The notes beneath the pieces were generated by a model that was not told the DNA's origin, did not search any database, and saw only the letters and a program-made list of their open reading frames with translations. A DNA stretch of 51,414 nucleotides from Flavobacteriales bacterium (GTDB lineage: Bacteria; Bacteroidota; Bacteroidia; UBA10329). Both the position numbers and the translations under genes were made by a program. Positions within the stretch are counted from its first letter, which is position 1. Each line of letters begins with the position of its first letter. The stretch covers positions 1 through 51,414 of the forward strand of contig JAIOYO010000023.1 in NCBI GenBank assembly GCA_021741075.1, in the 5' to 3' direction. This document shows, one piece after another, positions 33,680 to 42,518 of this stretch.

Positions 33680-35572
33680 TTAATTGAATTGATAGTTAAG
33701 ATTGATAAGAAATGATCGGCCCGGCATTGGTCGCCAAGCAATGGTTTGATAATCTGTATTGAAGAGGTTATCAACGGTAAAATTGACCCCAATCGTGTGC
33801 TTTTTGATGCTGTATTCGTAGCCAACCGAAACATAACCGAGCTGATACGCAGGCAGCGAACTCGTATTGTCGGAAGTAGTGTAGCGAAGCCCCGTGTACT
33901 GATGGCCGTAAAGGAGAAATGCCTTGGCAAAATGGACCGAGAAATGCGCCTTAGCCTGATGCAACGGCACATAAATGAGCTGATGACCAACGGCAGCATC
34001 ATTGGCGCTAGCGCCCTCCGTTACCTTAGACGAAACCCAGGTGTAAGCAGCGTTCAGATTGAGTAATACTTTCCCAATGTTGACCGCTGTTTCCAACTTG
34101 GTTTCGATTCCCTGAGAACGAACCGCGCGCTTGTTCTGTGGCGTCCAAATGTTTCCCAGCGGCAGCCAAATAATCCAATTGTCAATTTCTGAATGGAAAT
34201 AGGTGGCATCGAAGCTAAATCCTACGGTTTTCGTCTTGGTTTTGAATCCGATGCCGCCTTCTGCGCTGAAGCCTGTTTCGTTTTTCAAATCGCGGTTTCC
34301 GCCCGGCACCCAATACAAATCATCCAACGTGGCAGCGCGGAAATTACGCGCCACATTTCCCTTGATGGAGAACCATTTCGTTGGCTTCACTTCCACCCCT
34401 ACCAATCCTTGTGCGGGGCTAAACTTGCCATCAATCACATCTTCCCGAACGAGCACTTGGGCAGCCACCCACTTCTTCGGTACATATTTTAAGGATGCAA
34501 AAGCCGCTTGCCAATAACGCCAGTGCGGTTGAGAACGATAGGAGCTATCTGACTTTGCATTCTCTACAAATACATCTCCACCAGCTTCAAAATGCAGGTT
34601 ATGACCAAGGTTGAGCTTATATCGAACCAAGTTCTTATTGGCCTGATAAAGGTGATGGAAGGTGTATTCGTTATTGTCGAAATACTGCTGATTGCCGTAG
34701 ATGTACGCGGCTGTGACGGAAATCACCGACTTTTTGCCAATTCTTCGCCATTTAATAGATGCCCAGATGTCGCGGTCAAAAAGCGTCTCGATGGAGGCCA
34801 CCATGAGCATGGATGGCGGCAATTCTTTGCTTACCTGAGAATAATAAATGGAGGCCGAAAGCGTGTTTCGTTGGTTGATGTTCACGCCCAAACTCTTAGA
34901 AAAACCGATACGCTTAACCAACGCATGTTCGAGCACTTTATCTTCCTTGGCAATGGTTGCCAAGTTCCTAAACTTGAAGTTGTTTTGAGATGTCTGATAC
35001 TCAACAGACGTGCTCCCAAACAGCTTCTTGTATCTATCGCGAAGCTGTAATGAAACACCATAGGTACCGAAGGAACCAGCGTAGCCGTTCAGCTTCACAT
35101 CCACGCCATCTTTCTTCCGAGGTTCGGTGGAAATGAGTTCAATCGTCCCTCCTATTCCACCCGAATTATTGGTTAGCCCCGCCCCACCATACAACACCCG
35201 AACACCAGAAATTCCGCTCAACGAAATGGTTGAAAGGTCTGTCAACCCAAGCATGGGGTCGTTAATCGGAATGCCATCCCAAACCACCTGCGTGTGCTGC
35301 GGACCACTCCCTCTCACCGAAAAAACAGCAGTCCCTCCAGGATTATACGAACGGGTAGAGATGAAACTCTCTACCTCCAACACCTGCGTTAATCCTTTTG
35401 ATTGCAAGAGTTTGTAAAGCAGTGTATCGGCTTCAGAAACAGACGTACCAATCGCCTCTTCTATCCGCTGATCAGAAACAATCACTTCGGGATAGACCAG
35501 GCTATCGCTTACCTGCGAAAAACAGGTTACCCTTACAGCAACAAATACAAGGCACAAGCCTATGTTTTTCAT
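33680..35572 (-). CDS. btuB: BtuB-like TonB-dependent cobalamin receptor
   Basis: This 630-aa protein has a signal peptide (MKNIGLCLVFVAVRVTCFSQ) and no carboxypeptidase-like domain. The TonB box/plug begins near 25-55 (YPEVIVSDQRIEEAI) and includes STRSYNPGGTAVFSVRGSGP, QHTQVVWDGIPINDPMLGLT and GISGVRVLYGGAG. The barrel ends in the aromatic LINLNYQFN. This is the BtuB-type layout. A cobalamin riboswitch sits directly upstream, which is strong independent support for a corrinoid substrate. A YncE-like lipoprotein gene follows after 18 bases in the same operon. Confidence 0.93.
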   Translation of the reverse strand: MKNIGLCLVFVAVRVTCFSQVSDSLVYPEVIVSDQRIEEAIGTSVSEADTLLYKLLQSKGLTQVLEVESFISTRSYNPGGTAVFSVRGSGPQHTQVVWDGIPINDPMLGLTDLSTISLSGISGVRVLYGGAGLTNNSGGIGGTIELISTEPRKKDGVDVKLNGYAGSFGTYGVSLQLRDRYKKLFGSTSVEYQTSQNNFKFRNLATIAKEDKVLEHALVKRIGFSKSLGVNINQRNTLSASIYYSQVSKELPPSMLMVASIETLFDRDIWASIKWRRIGKKSVISVTAAYIYGNQQYFDNNEYTFHHLYQANKNLVRYKLNLGHNLHFEAGGDVFVENAKSDSSYRSQPHWRYWQAAFASLKYVPKKWVAAQVLVREDVIDGKFSPAQGLVGVEVKPTKWFSIKGNVARNFRAATLDDLYWVPGGNRDLKNETGFSAEGGIGFKTKTKTVGFSFDATYFHSEIDNWIIWLPLGNIWTPQNKRAVRSQGIETKLETAVNIGKVLLNLNAAYTWVSSKVTEGASANDAAVGHQLIYVPLHQAKAHFSVHFAKAFLLYGHQYTGLRYTTSDNTSSLPAYQLGYVSVGYEYSIKKHTIGVNFTVDNLFNTDYQTIAWRPMPGRSFLINLNYQFN

Positions 35573-35619
35573 CTTAACAGTCCTACTTCCGACCTTTCTC
35601 CCGAAGGCGATGGAAATGT

Positions 35620-35795
35620 GCTGCTTTGGGCAGGTCTTCTGACTTACTCGAACCTGTTGGCCTTCCCTTCAATAGAAAGTGACCGAGAATAACAGGTCTT
35701 CATCGAGCTTACAGCTACGGGAATAGTACCGGACTTACACCGATTTCCCTTTTAATCTCCCATTTCAGTAGAAATGATTGAGAACCTAAAGCGGG
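35620..35795 (-). ncRNA. Cobalamin riboswitch
   Basis: Read on the minus strand the leader contains the hallmark blocks of the AdoCbl riboswitch in order. They are AAAGGGAAATCGGTG followed by TAAGTCCGGTAC, TTCCCGTAGCTGTAAGC, and near its 3' end AGTCAGAAGACCTGCC. The element lies between a divergent-side intergenic region and the BtuB-like gene start at 35572, so it should shut that operon off when B12 is plentiful. Exact helix boundaries were not computed. Confidence 0.93.
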
Positions 35796-35858
35796 GCGAA
35801 TGTAAGTAATAGTTGAACCGCTATGCTTTTGACAACAAATAACTTTTTATGATTTGAA

Positions 35859-36827
35859 TCAGAAAACAAATTTCTGAGTCACCCACCCATCTGGGGTTTT
35901 AACCCGAACAAAATAAAGCCCGTGCGGCAGTTCTGTTGGAAGCAGGATTAGATTACTCTTAGGAGCGTACGTGCCCATCAACTTACCATCTACAGCATAA
36001 AGTTCGATTTGCTGCATCTGCTTTTCGCTTCGTACAGAAAGGGAATTGCCATTTCGGACAATCTCAATGTTTTCCGTTTCCTGTTCCTCAATTCCATTCG
36101 GAGGTTGCACTCCGAAACAATTCATAAAAAGTGGAATTTCGAGGGTGCTGCTGTCGTTATCGAACCAAGAAAAATATTGTTGAATGGTAGGCGAGTTATA
36201 CCACACACCAGCACTTGCCGTCATGGTGGGACCTCCGCCCGTTGGTTCGCCTAAAGCAATAAGCGTGTAGCTGTACATCCCTTTCGGCAAGCAGAAACGT
36301 TCTTCCCAGTGTTGGCCTTGTGCTTCCATGCTAAATGTTCCTGATTCTATCACAACATCTGCGCTATCAAGCAGACTCCAAGCAAAATCGCCCAGCACTA
36401 ATGCACCACCCCAATTCTCAAATGCAAGAATGAGCGAATCGCACTCGTTGGTTGAACATAAGGGCTCATTCAGTTGCCATTCGCAGGCGAAATCAGAAAA
36501 GAAACCCGTGTAGAGTTGCAGTACGCCCACAAAATTCTCTAATGGATTCTGAACTCCCGGTCGTACCGTAAGGCTATGAACCGATTGCTGCCCAATGCCG
36601 AAATAATTGACTGTTTCCTTGGCAAGCGTATCTCCATTATTATCAATCAGAACAAATCCCGGATAATCGAAGATGATCTCCGTATTGTTGTTCTCAACCG
36701 AAACCACAATGACGGAATCCGTGAAAGGGCTGTACTGAACAGAGATAATATCAAGCGAATCGCAGGCTGTTTGACTGAATGCGGTTGATGAGAAAAGAAA
36801 AAGGAAAAAGGAGAAATGGTGTTTCAT
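35859..36827 (-). CDS. Secreted protein with T9SS sorting domain
   Basis: This 322-aa protein has the signal peptide MKHHFSFFLFLFSSTAFSQ. The central 220 residues are beta-rich with several cysteines (TACDSLDIISVQYSPFTDSV, CEWQLNEPLCSTNECDSLIL, CLPKGMYSYTLIALGEPTGG) and no family I recognise. The last 75 residues (ENIEIVRNGNSLSVRSEKQM, IELYAVDGKLMGTY, LPHGLYFVRVKTPDGWVTQK) are a T9SS type A sorting domain. It is therefore probably exported across the outer membrane. It lies upstream of the riboswitch-controlled operon but the riboswitch points away from it, and it has its own spacing. Confidence 0.85.
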   Translation of the reverse strand: MKHHFSFFLFLFSSTAFSQTACDSLDIISVQYSPFTDSVIVVSVENNNTEIIFDYPGFVLIDNNGDTLAKETVNYFGIGQQSVHSLTVRPGVQNPLENFVGVLQLYTGFFSDFACEWQLNEPLCSTNECDSLILAFENWGGALVLGDFAWSLLDSADVVIESGTFSMEAQGQHWEERFCLPKGMYSYTLIALGEPTGGGPTMTASAGVWYNSPTIQQYFSWFDNDSSTLEIPLFMNCFGVQPPNGIEEQETENIEIVRNGNSLSVRSEKQMQQIELYAVDGKLMGTYAPKSNLILLPTELPHGLYFVRVKTPDGWVTQKFVF

Positions 36828-36882
36828 GGTTGGCTGGTTTGAATGCTAAACGTACCCAACCAACTTAAGATGCCTGAATGCA

Positions 36883-38085
36883 TCAATGATGCAGCAACTT
36901 CTCTACTCCAATCTTAACCCTTCTCGCGGCTTCTTTCAAATTTGATTCGGAAGTAGCATAAGAAAGTCGGATGTAGTTTGGTGCTCCGAAGGCTTCGCCT
37001 GGCACCATCGCCACGTGGCATTCGTTGAGGAAATACATACAAAGGTCGTTGGCGTTGTTCACCACTTGACCATTGAACGAATGACCGAAAAGCGCGCTTA
37101 TTTCTGGGAAAAGATAGAATGCTCCATCTGGCAACTTGGTCTTGAATCCTTCAATGTTTGAGAACAGGTCCGTTACCAAAATTCGTCTCTTTTCAAATAC
37201 GGAACGCATATCATTGAGCCATGCATCATCCATGTTCAGCGCTTCAATACTGGCACGCTGTGCAATGGAAGAAGCACCAGAAGTAATCTGACCTTGCATC
37301 TTGTCGCAAGCCTTAGTAATCCACAATGGCGCACCGATATAACCGATACGGTAACCGGTCATGGCGTATGCTTTAGAAACGCCATTTACCGTAATGGTCT
37401 GATTGTAAACCTCTGGGAATTGCGCGAGGCTTTCGTGCTTTCCAATAAAGTTAATGTGCTCATAAATCTCATCCGAAATGGCAAAAATGCCTGGGTATTT
37501 TGCAATCACCTTGGCAAATCCCGCCAACTCATCTTTGGTATAAAACGAACCTGTTGGATTACTTGGCGAACTGAAAATAATCAGCTTCGTATCGTCATTA
37601 ATCGCCTCGTCCAACTCCTCTGCGCTCGATTTGAAATTGGTTTCAATTCCAGCGGTCACAAACTTGGCCTTGCCTCCGGCCAGTTTCACCAGCTCCAAAT
37701 AACTCACCCAATACGGAGCAAGAATAATCACCTCATCACCAGGATTCACCAAGCTCAAAATCACGTTGGCAAGCGATTGCTTCGCTCCCGTAGAAACCAG
37801 AATCTGCTCAGGCGTGTAAGTCAGTCCGTTCTGACGTTTGAACTTATCGGCAATGGCTTTTCGCAATTCAGGATAACCAGCCACAGGTGGATAATGACTC
37901 CAGTTGTCATCAATGGCCTTTTTTCCCGCTTCTTTTACAAGGTCAGGCACATTCATATCGGGCTCTCCTAAACTCAATGATATCACATCAATTCCTTCGG
38001 CCTGTAACGCACGACTGCGCTGCGCCATAGCAATGGTTTGCGATTCACTCAGTTTCTTAATCCGTTCCGAAAGGTACTTGTCCAT
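36883..38085 (-). CDS. Class I/II aminotransferase, aspartate aminotransferase-like
   Basis: Starting at ATG 38085 (MDKYLSERIKKLSESQTIAM) the protein has 400 aa, the usual family length; the in-frame upstream ATG at 38103 adds only six residues. The aspartate aminotransferase type Ib pattern is clear: VISLSLGEPDMNVPDLVKEA, HYPPVAGYPELRKAIADKFK, FSSPSNPTGSFYTKDELAGF, the cofactor aspartate in AISDEIYEHINF, and the PLP lysine in TVNGVSKAYAMTGYRIGYIG. Near the end, APNYIRLSYATS holds the carboxylate-binding arginine. It should transfer amino groups between aspartate and 2-oxoglutarate, though related specificities cannot be excluded. Confidence 0.93.
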   Translation of the reverse strand: MDKYLSERIKKLSESQTIAMAQRSRALQAEGIDVISLSLGEPDMNVPDLVKEAGKKAIDDNWSHYPPVAGYPELRKAIADKFKRQNGLTYTPEQILVSTGAKQSLANVILSLVNPGDEVIILAPYWVSYLELVKLAGGKAKFVTAGIETNFKSSAEELDEAINDDTKLIIFSSPSNPTGSFYTKDELAGFAKVIAKYPGIFAISDEIYEHINFIGKHESLAQFPEVYNQTITVNGVSKAYAMTGYRIGYIGAPLWITKACDKMQGQITSGASSIAQRASIEALNMDDAWLNDMRSVFEKRRILVTDLFSNIEGFKTKLPDGAFYLFPEISALFGHSFNGQVVNNANDLCMYFLNECHVAMVPGEAFGAPNYIRLSYATSESNLKEAARRVKIGVEKLLHH

Positions 38086-38220
38086 AGCTGAAATTTTGCG
38101 CAAAGCTAATGGAAGTGATGAGGTTTTTGAGAAGGAACCGAAGGAGGTTATTAATACAATTCAACACAATAAGGCGCACTAAAACGAGTTGAAAAACTAA
38201 TTTCACCCCAAATTCACGCC

Positions 38221-38772
38221 ATGAACGAAGTAGTCTCTGTCATTCTCGAAATCCTCAAATACACAGTTCCTTCAGGAATCGTGTTTGCCACGGCTTATTT
38301 TCTACTGAAGAAATTCATGGAGGAGCAACGACAAATTGCTCTCATCCAAGCTAATGCTGCCGCCAAGAGTGCATCAGTTTCGAATTCAGGAATGATTGCA
38401 ACTAGATTGCAGGCCTACGAGCGGCTCATTCTTTTTTTGGAACGAATTGAACCCAATCAAATGATTCCGAGAGTTCATCGTCCGGCCATGACGTCATCCA
38501 TTTTCAAGCGCGAATTGCAGCGAACGATTCGTGAGGAATTTGAGCACAATCTCACGCAGCAAATTTATGTATCGAGTTCAGCTTGGAACAAGTTGATTGA
38601 GAGTAGAAACGCAACGAATCAGTTGATTGAACTGGCAGGAAAAAAAGTTGGCGACAATGCAACGGGCGTTCAGCTTAGTTCAGCACTTTTTGAGATATTG
38701 GCTACGGCTGGTATTTCGCCTACGGCAGATGCCATTGAAACCTTGAAAGCGGAGGCTCGTCAGCTTTTGTAA
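38221..38772 (+). CDS. Membrane-anchored protein of unknown function (DUF7935-like)
   Basis: This 183-aa protein has one membrane helix near the N-terminus (YTVPSGIVFATAYFLL, about 15-30), then a charged helix (KKFMEEQRQIALIQANAAAK). An alpha-helical cytoplasmic part includes RLQAYERLILFLERIEPNQM, FKRELQRTIREEFEHNLTQQ and IYVSSSAWNKLIESRN. This matches my recollection of a conserved Bacteroidota family now numbered DUF7935; the function is unknown. The last 13 bases overlap the end of the convergent meaB gene. Confidence 0.78.
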   Translation: MNEVVSVILEILKYTVPSGIVFATAYFLLKKFMEEQRQIALIQANAAAKSASVSNSGMIATRLQAYERLILFLERIEPNQMIPRVHRPAMTSSIFKRELQRTIREEFEHNLTQQIYVSSSAWNKLIESRNATNQLIELAGKKVGDNATGVQLSSALFEILATAGISPTADAIETLKAEARQLL

Positions 38773-39749
38773 CTCCAGTTTTTAAGGAGTTCGCGAGCAG
38801 CTACAAACGGACTCACCTTACCGCTTTTTACATCATCAGTCAATTTCTCCATTCTTACTTTTGTGGATGGATCTGAATAAAAGCGATGATTCAACTCCTC
38901 GTTGATGGCATGTTTCAGCCAGTAACCGTTCTGATTGGCACGCTGCATTTCTAAGAACCCACCCACACGAACGTGATTGAAATAGCTTTCGGTTGATTTC
39001 AAAATATCGTCAATACCGCTTCCACTTAGTGACGAACAGGAAAGAACAGGAACAGTCCAACCGCTTTCCTTAGCTGGAAACAGGTGCAGTGCCTGCTGAT
39101 AGCTTGCTTTTGAAAGTTTGGTGTAACTCGCATTCTCGCCATCATCCTTATTGATTATGACCAAATCAGCCATTTCCATGATGCCGCGTTTGATGCCTTG
39201 CAATTCATCGCCTGCGGTTGCCAAAACCAACAGAACAAACATGTCCACCATCGAATGAACCGCAGTTTCGCTCTGTCCTACTCCAACTGTTTCAATCAAA
39301 ATCGTGTCAAATCCAGCTGCTTCGCAAAGCGTGATGGTTTCGCGCGTTTTCCTTGCTACTCCACCCAACGAACCACTTGATGGGGTTGGACGGATGAACG
39401 CATTCGGGTCGGCAGAAAGTTTTTCCATCCGCGTCTTATCGCCCAAAATACTTCCGTGAGAAACACCACTACTTGGATCAACCGCCAGCACAGCTACTTT
39501 ACTTCCCGACTCAGTCAACTTTGAACCAAAAGCATCAATGAACGTGCTTTTACCAACTCCGGGAACGCCTGTAATTCCAATACGTTTGCTTTCGATAGCG
39601 TGAGGTGCGCAAGCTTCTATCAATTCAGCCGATTGTAGTTGCTGCTCTTCTCGCGTGCTTTCCACTAACGTGATGGCTTTTGCAAGCGCCACGCGATTGC
39701 CAGCAATTAGCTTTTGGGCCAGTTCATCTATGTCAAATGGTTGAGACAT
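38760..39749 (-). CDS. meaB: Methylmalonyl-CoA mutase-associated GTPase
   Basis: This 329-aa G3E-type P-loop GTPase has a Walker A motif in [52 protein letters not shown], the switch region [20 protein letters not shown] and a base-recognition motif [13 protein letters not shown]. MeaB escorts and protects the B12-dependent methylmalonyl-CoA mutase, gating cofactor loading. The mutase genes are not in the window. The gene is divergent from the arsR-like gene (84 bases between starts). Its presence about 3 kb from a B12 uptake operon fits B12-dependent propionate metabolism. Confidence 0.95.
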   Translation of the reverse strand: MSQPFDIDELAQKLIAGNRVALAKAITLVESTREEQQLQSAELIEACAPHAIESKRIGITGVPGVGKSTFIDAFGSKLTESGSKVAVLAVDPSSGVSHGSILGDKTRMEKLSADPNAFIRPTPSSGSLGGVARKTRETITLCEAAGFDTILIETVGVGQSETAVHSMVDMFVLLVLATAGDELQGIKRGIMEMADLVIINKDDGENASYTKLSKASYQQALHLFPAKESGWTVPVLSCSSLSGSGIDDILKSTESYFNHVRVGGFLEMQRANQNGYWLKHAINEELNHRFYSDPSTKVRMEKLTDDVKSGKVSPFVAARELLKNWSYKS

Positions 39750-39812
39750 TCGGCTAAATTACCGCAATTCAAAACGAAAAAAATTCACCGGCATCGTTTT
39801 ACCAAAATTAAT

Positions 39813-39830
39813 AATCGTAATATTGCGATT
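39813..39830. promoter_or_regulatory. ArsR operator 1
   Basis: AATCGTAATATTGCGATT is an 18-base inverted repeat with one mismatched pair, ending three bases before the arsR-like ATG at 39834. The same core (ATCGTAATATT) recurs before the next gene, so it is very likely the binding site of this regulator. Confidence 0.75.
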
Positions 39831-39833
39831 GTA

Positions 39834-40163
39834 ATGGGATTAAGCAAAACACATCAGTTTACAGTAGAGCAGAATTCGCTTGCGGAAATGGCAAAGGCTT
39901 TGGCGCATCCTGCTCGGATTGCCATTTTGCAATACCTCAGCACCCAGAAAAATTGTGTTTGCGGCAGTATTGTAAACGAGGTTGGGTTGGCCCAAGCAAC
40001 GGTATCTCAGCATTTGAAAGCCTTGAAAGAAGCCGGATTTATTGATGGAACGGTTGAAGGAGCAAGCGTTTGCTATTGCTTGAACACTGAAAAACTTGGA
40101 GATGTAAGAAGCCGATTGAGTTTCCTTTTGGATAACTGCTGCACCACTTCCTCCTGCTGCTAA
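39834..40163 (+). CDS. arsR: ArsR-family metalloid-responsive repressor
   Basis: Start ATG 39834 gives 109 aa; the longer frame would run through the operator. The winged helix is clear: [39 protein letters not shown] and [12 protein letters not shown]. Metal-binding cysteines appear in KNCVCGSIV, the classic alpha-3 CxC position of ArsR, and in the tail [10 protein letters not shown]. ArsR repressors leave DNA on binding arsenite, antimonite or related thiophilic ions. The gene heads a three-gene run (DUF6428-like, membrane-ArsC fusion) with matching operators before the first two genes. Confidence 0.9.
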   Translation: MGLSKTHQFTVEQNSLAEMAKALAHPARIAILQYLSTQKNCVCGSIVNEVGLAQATVSQHLKALKEAGFIDGTVEGASVCYCLNTEKLGDVRSRLSFLLDNCCTTSSCC

Positions 40164-40181
40164 AAAAATTTGAAATGAATC

Positions 40182-40197
40182 ATCGTAATATTACAAT
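40182..40197. promoter_or_regulatory. ArsR operator 2
   Basis: ATCGTAATATTACAAT repeats the core of the first operator and has a perfect ten-base centre (GTAATATTAC). It lies 18 bases before the DUF6428-like start at 40216, which suggests a second, internal ArsR-controlled promoter. Confidence 0.65.
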
Positions 40198-40215
40198 AAC
40201 TAAACAGAGAAAATC

Positions 40216-40683
40216 ATGAAACTATCAGAAGTAAAACGAGCCTTGACAGAGATGAGCGAACTCACATTCCGCTTAGAAGATGGAACGAAGGTTCCAGCAC
40301 ATTTCCACGTTACGGAAGTTGGCAGCGTTAAACGTCACTTTATTGATTGTGGAGGAACGGTTCGAAAAGACGAAGCGGTGAACTTCCAACTTTGGTCTGC
40401 AAATGACCACGACCACCGATTGGCGGCTACCAAACTATTGAACATCATTCGTCTCTCAGAAGATAAACTGGCACTGAACGATGTAAACGTAGAAGTAGAA
40501 TATCAAACATCCACCATTGGCACCTATGGACTTGAATTTGACGGCAACGCCTTCGTTCTGACCAATCTGCAAACCGATTGTTTGGCAAAGGATAACTGCG
40601 GTATTCCGCAAGCAAAGGAGAAAGTTGCTTTGGGACAAGCAGCCCAAGAGTCGTGCTGTGCACCTGGAGGTGGATGTTGCTAA
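40216..40683 (+). CDS. DUF6428-like protein with C-terminal cysteine cluster
   Basis: This 155-aa soluble protein has an N-terminal half matching my recollection of DUF6428 (KLSEVKRALTEMSELTFRLE, VPAHFHVTEVGSVKRHFIDC, CGGTVRKDEAVNFQLWSAND), a family found beside arsR in Bacteroidota arsenic operons. The tail is unusual: AKDNCGIPQAKEK, QESCCAPGGGCC, that is five cysteines in the last 12 or so residues plus one earlier, which looks metal-binding. It sits 52 bases after arsR behind a second operator. A role in binding or delivering metalloid is an inference from context. Confidence 0.82.
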   Translation: MKLSEVKRALTEMSELTFRLEDGTKVPAHFHVTEVGSVKRHFIDCGGTVRKDEAVNFQLWSANDHDHRLAATKLLNIIRLSEDKLALNDVNVEVEYQTSTIGTYGLEFDGNAFVLTNLQTDCLAKDNCGIPQAKEKVALGQAAQESCCAPGGGCC

Positions 40684-40758
40684 ATTGACTGCAATACTTT
40701 GACCCGCTTTCGATAAGTGGGTCAAAGTGTTGTTCTTTGCACTCACCGTTTTTTCTGA

Positions 40759-41931
40759 ATGATTCAAATCCTCCTATCCTATCTCGCTTACAATTTTTTT
40801 GTAGGTATCGTTCTTGCCATTATTCATTTGGTAAAGAGCAACGGAAAGATGCAGCCACAAAACCTTGCTTGGCTCATTCTTTTCCCCGCAATTGGACTAG
40901 GTAAATGGATTTACAGCCGAAATTCTGAATCAGACCAGCCAATTCTATTTCCAGAAAAGTGGTACATCTATAATTACATGATCAAGGTGAACTGGGGTTA
41001 CTTGGCCATAATCGCTGCCGCTCCAGTTTTCTTCATGGTAATGATGTTTTTTGGAGTGGCTGCTGAAGGTTTTTTTGATTTTGGCACAAGTAATCTCGAC
41101 CCCTATTCAGGAATGGGTGCCTTGCTCGAAGCTGGCATTGTGATGCTTCTCCTTTTCGGCTCCATCATCATGGTTTTCCTACTTGCTATTCCATACTTAA
41201 TTTTAATCCACCTGCCAAAAACGCAGATGAGGTCAATTGAACGACAACAGCTATTCAATCAACAAGTAAGACAAATGGAATCTTCTCCTAAACCAACTCA
41301 ACCATCGCTAAAACCTATTTCGCTTTTGCGCGACATTCATATTTATGTGCTGAGTTTAGTATCAGAATTCAAGGCGATTCCGTCTGCACGCAGAAAGGAA
41401 TTGGAAGAAGTTGCGACTTATATCAAAGACAAAATTGCCAAGGGTGAGACAGTGAATCTCATCTTCATTTGCACACATAATTCGCGCAGAAGTCAGTTCG
41501 GACAGGTTTGGGCAGCAACCGCTGCGGCCTACTATGGCATTAGAAACGTGAATACTTTTTCGGGAGGAACAGAGGAAACCGCTTTTAACAAACGTGCGGT
41601 GGACGCCATCAAACGCGTAGGTTTTAAGGTAGATGGAACGGTAGGCACCAATCCGCGCTATTCGGTTCGTTTTTCTGATGAGACGGGAGCGTTGGATTGC
41701 TTCTCCAAAACCTTTGACCACGCTACCAATCCGCAGAAGGGCTTTGCTGCCATCATGACCTGTTCGGATGCGGATGAGAACTGCCCAATCGTATTTGGAG
41801 CGGAATTTAGAGCACGAATCACCTACGAAGACCCAAAAATTTCTGACCTCACAGAAGCTGAAACAGCTACGTATGACGAACGTTGCGCGCAAATTGCAAC
41901 GGAAATGTTGTATTTGTTTAGTAAGATTTAG
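40759..41931 (+). CDS. Membrane domain fused to an ArsC/LMW-phosphatase-like arsenate reductase
   Basis: This is a single 390-aa frame. Residues 1 to about 170 contain about four hydrophobic segments (ILLSYLAYNFFVGIVLAIIH, YLAIIAAAPVFFMVMMFFG, LLLFGSIIMVFLLAIPYLIL) and match no family I know. After a Pro/Ser linker (about 175-195) a complete low-molecular-weight phosphatase-type arsenate reductase follows. Its P-loop CTHNSRRS has Cys238 and Arg244 (C-x5-R), then AATAAAYYGIRNVNTFSGGT and EFRARITYEDPKIS with the likely catalytic Asp. Stand-alone relatives of the second half in Bacteroidota arsenic operons begin where this domain begins. The gene is third in the ArsR operon. No Acr3 or ArsB efflux pump is nearby. 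Confidence 0.85.
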   Translation: MIQILLSYLAYNFFVGIVLAIIHLVKSNGKMQPQNLAWLILFPAIGLGKWIYSRNSESDQPILFPEKWYIYNYMIKVNWGYLAIIAAAPVFFMVMMFFGVAAEGFFDFGTSNLDPYSGMGALLEAGIVMLLLFGSIIMVFLLAIPYLILIHLPKTQMRSIERQQLFNQQVRQMESSPKPTQPSLKPISLLRDIHIYVLSLVSEFKAIPSARRKELEEVATYIKDKIAKGETVNLIFICTHNSRRSQFGQVWAATAAAYYGIRNVNTFSGGTEETAFNKRAVDAIKRVGFKVDGTVGTNPRYSVRFSDETGALDCFSKTFDHATNPQKGFAAIMTCSDADENCPIVFGAEFRARITYEDPKISDLTEAETATYDERCAQIATEMLYLFSKI

Positions 41932-41934
41932 TGG

Positions 41935-42510
41935 ATGGAGCACCGTCACTTTATCCTTTACAAACCAGACGGTTATTTATCTCAATTTGCTAATAATCAG
42001 AATAAGCGAAAGAACAAAAAGCTGCTAGGCGGCTTTTTCGATTTCCCTGAAGGAACAATGGCAATTGGGCGCTTAGACGAGCCTTCGGAAGGGTTGCTTC
42101 TGCTTACTACAGACGGGCAAGTGAGCGAAATAGTGCGCAGTCGTTCCGTAGAAAAAGAATACTATGTACAAGTAGATGGAGTGATTGACCACCATGCAAT
42201 AGAGCAATTGCGTAATGGTGTAACCATCAGCAGCGAATCTGGACCATATCTAACGTTGCCTTGTCTGGTTGAGCAAATTTCAATGACTCCAACGCTACCG
42301 CCTCGACAAAAGAATATCCGAGACGAACGCCACGGCCCTACCAGTTGGGTTTCCATCACATTAACTGAGGGAAAATACCGTCAGGTGAGGAAAATGACCG
42401 CTGTAGTTGGATTTCCTACGTTACGATTGGTGAGGATACGAATTGGAAAAATACATCTAGGAACGATGAAACCAGGTGACGTGATTGAAACCCTTGAGTT
42501 CAATCTATAG
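41935..42510 (+). CDS. RluE/RsuA-family 23S rRNA pseudouridine synthase
   Basis: This 191-aa protein lacks the S4 domain, as RluE does. It carries the catalytic-aspartate motif in GRLDEPSEGLLLLTTDG (about 43-59), VEKEYYVQVDGVID and the RsuA-type motif YRQVRKMTAVVGFPTLRLVR near the C-terminus. RluE in E. coli makes pseudouridine 2457 in 23S rRNA. The start ATG lies four bases after the fusion gene stop, so they may be co-transcribed by read-through. Confidence 0.9.
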   Translation: MEHRHFILYKPDGYLSQFANNQNKRKNKKLLGGFFDFPEGTMAIGRLDEPSEGLLLLTTDGQVSEIVRSRSVEKEYYVQVDGVIDHHAIEQLRNGVTISSESGPYLTLPCLVEQISMTPTLPPRQKNIRDERHGPTSWVSITLTEGKYRQVRKMTAVVGFPTLRLVRIRIGKIHLGTMKPGDVIETLEFNL

Positions 42511-42518
42511 AAACAGCG

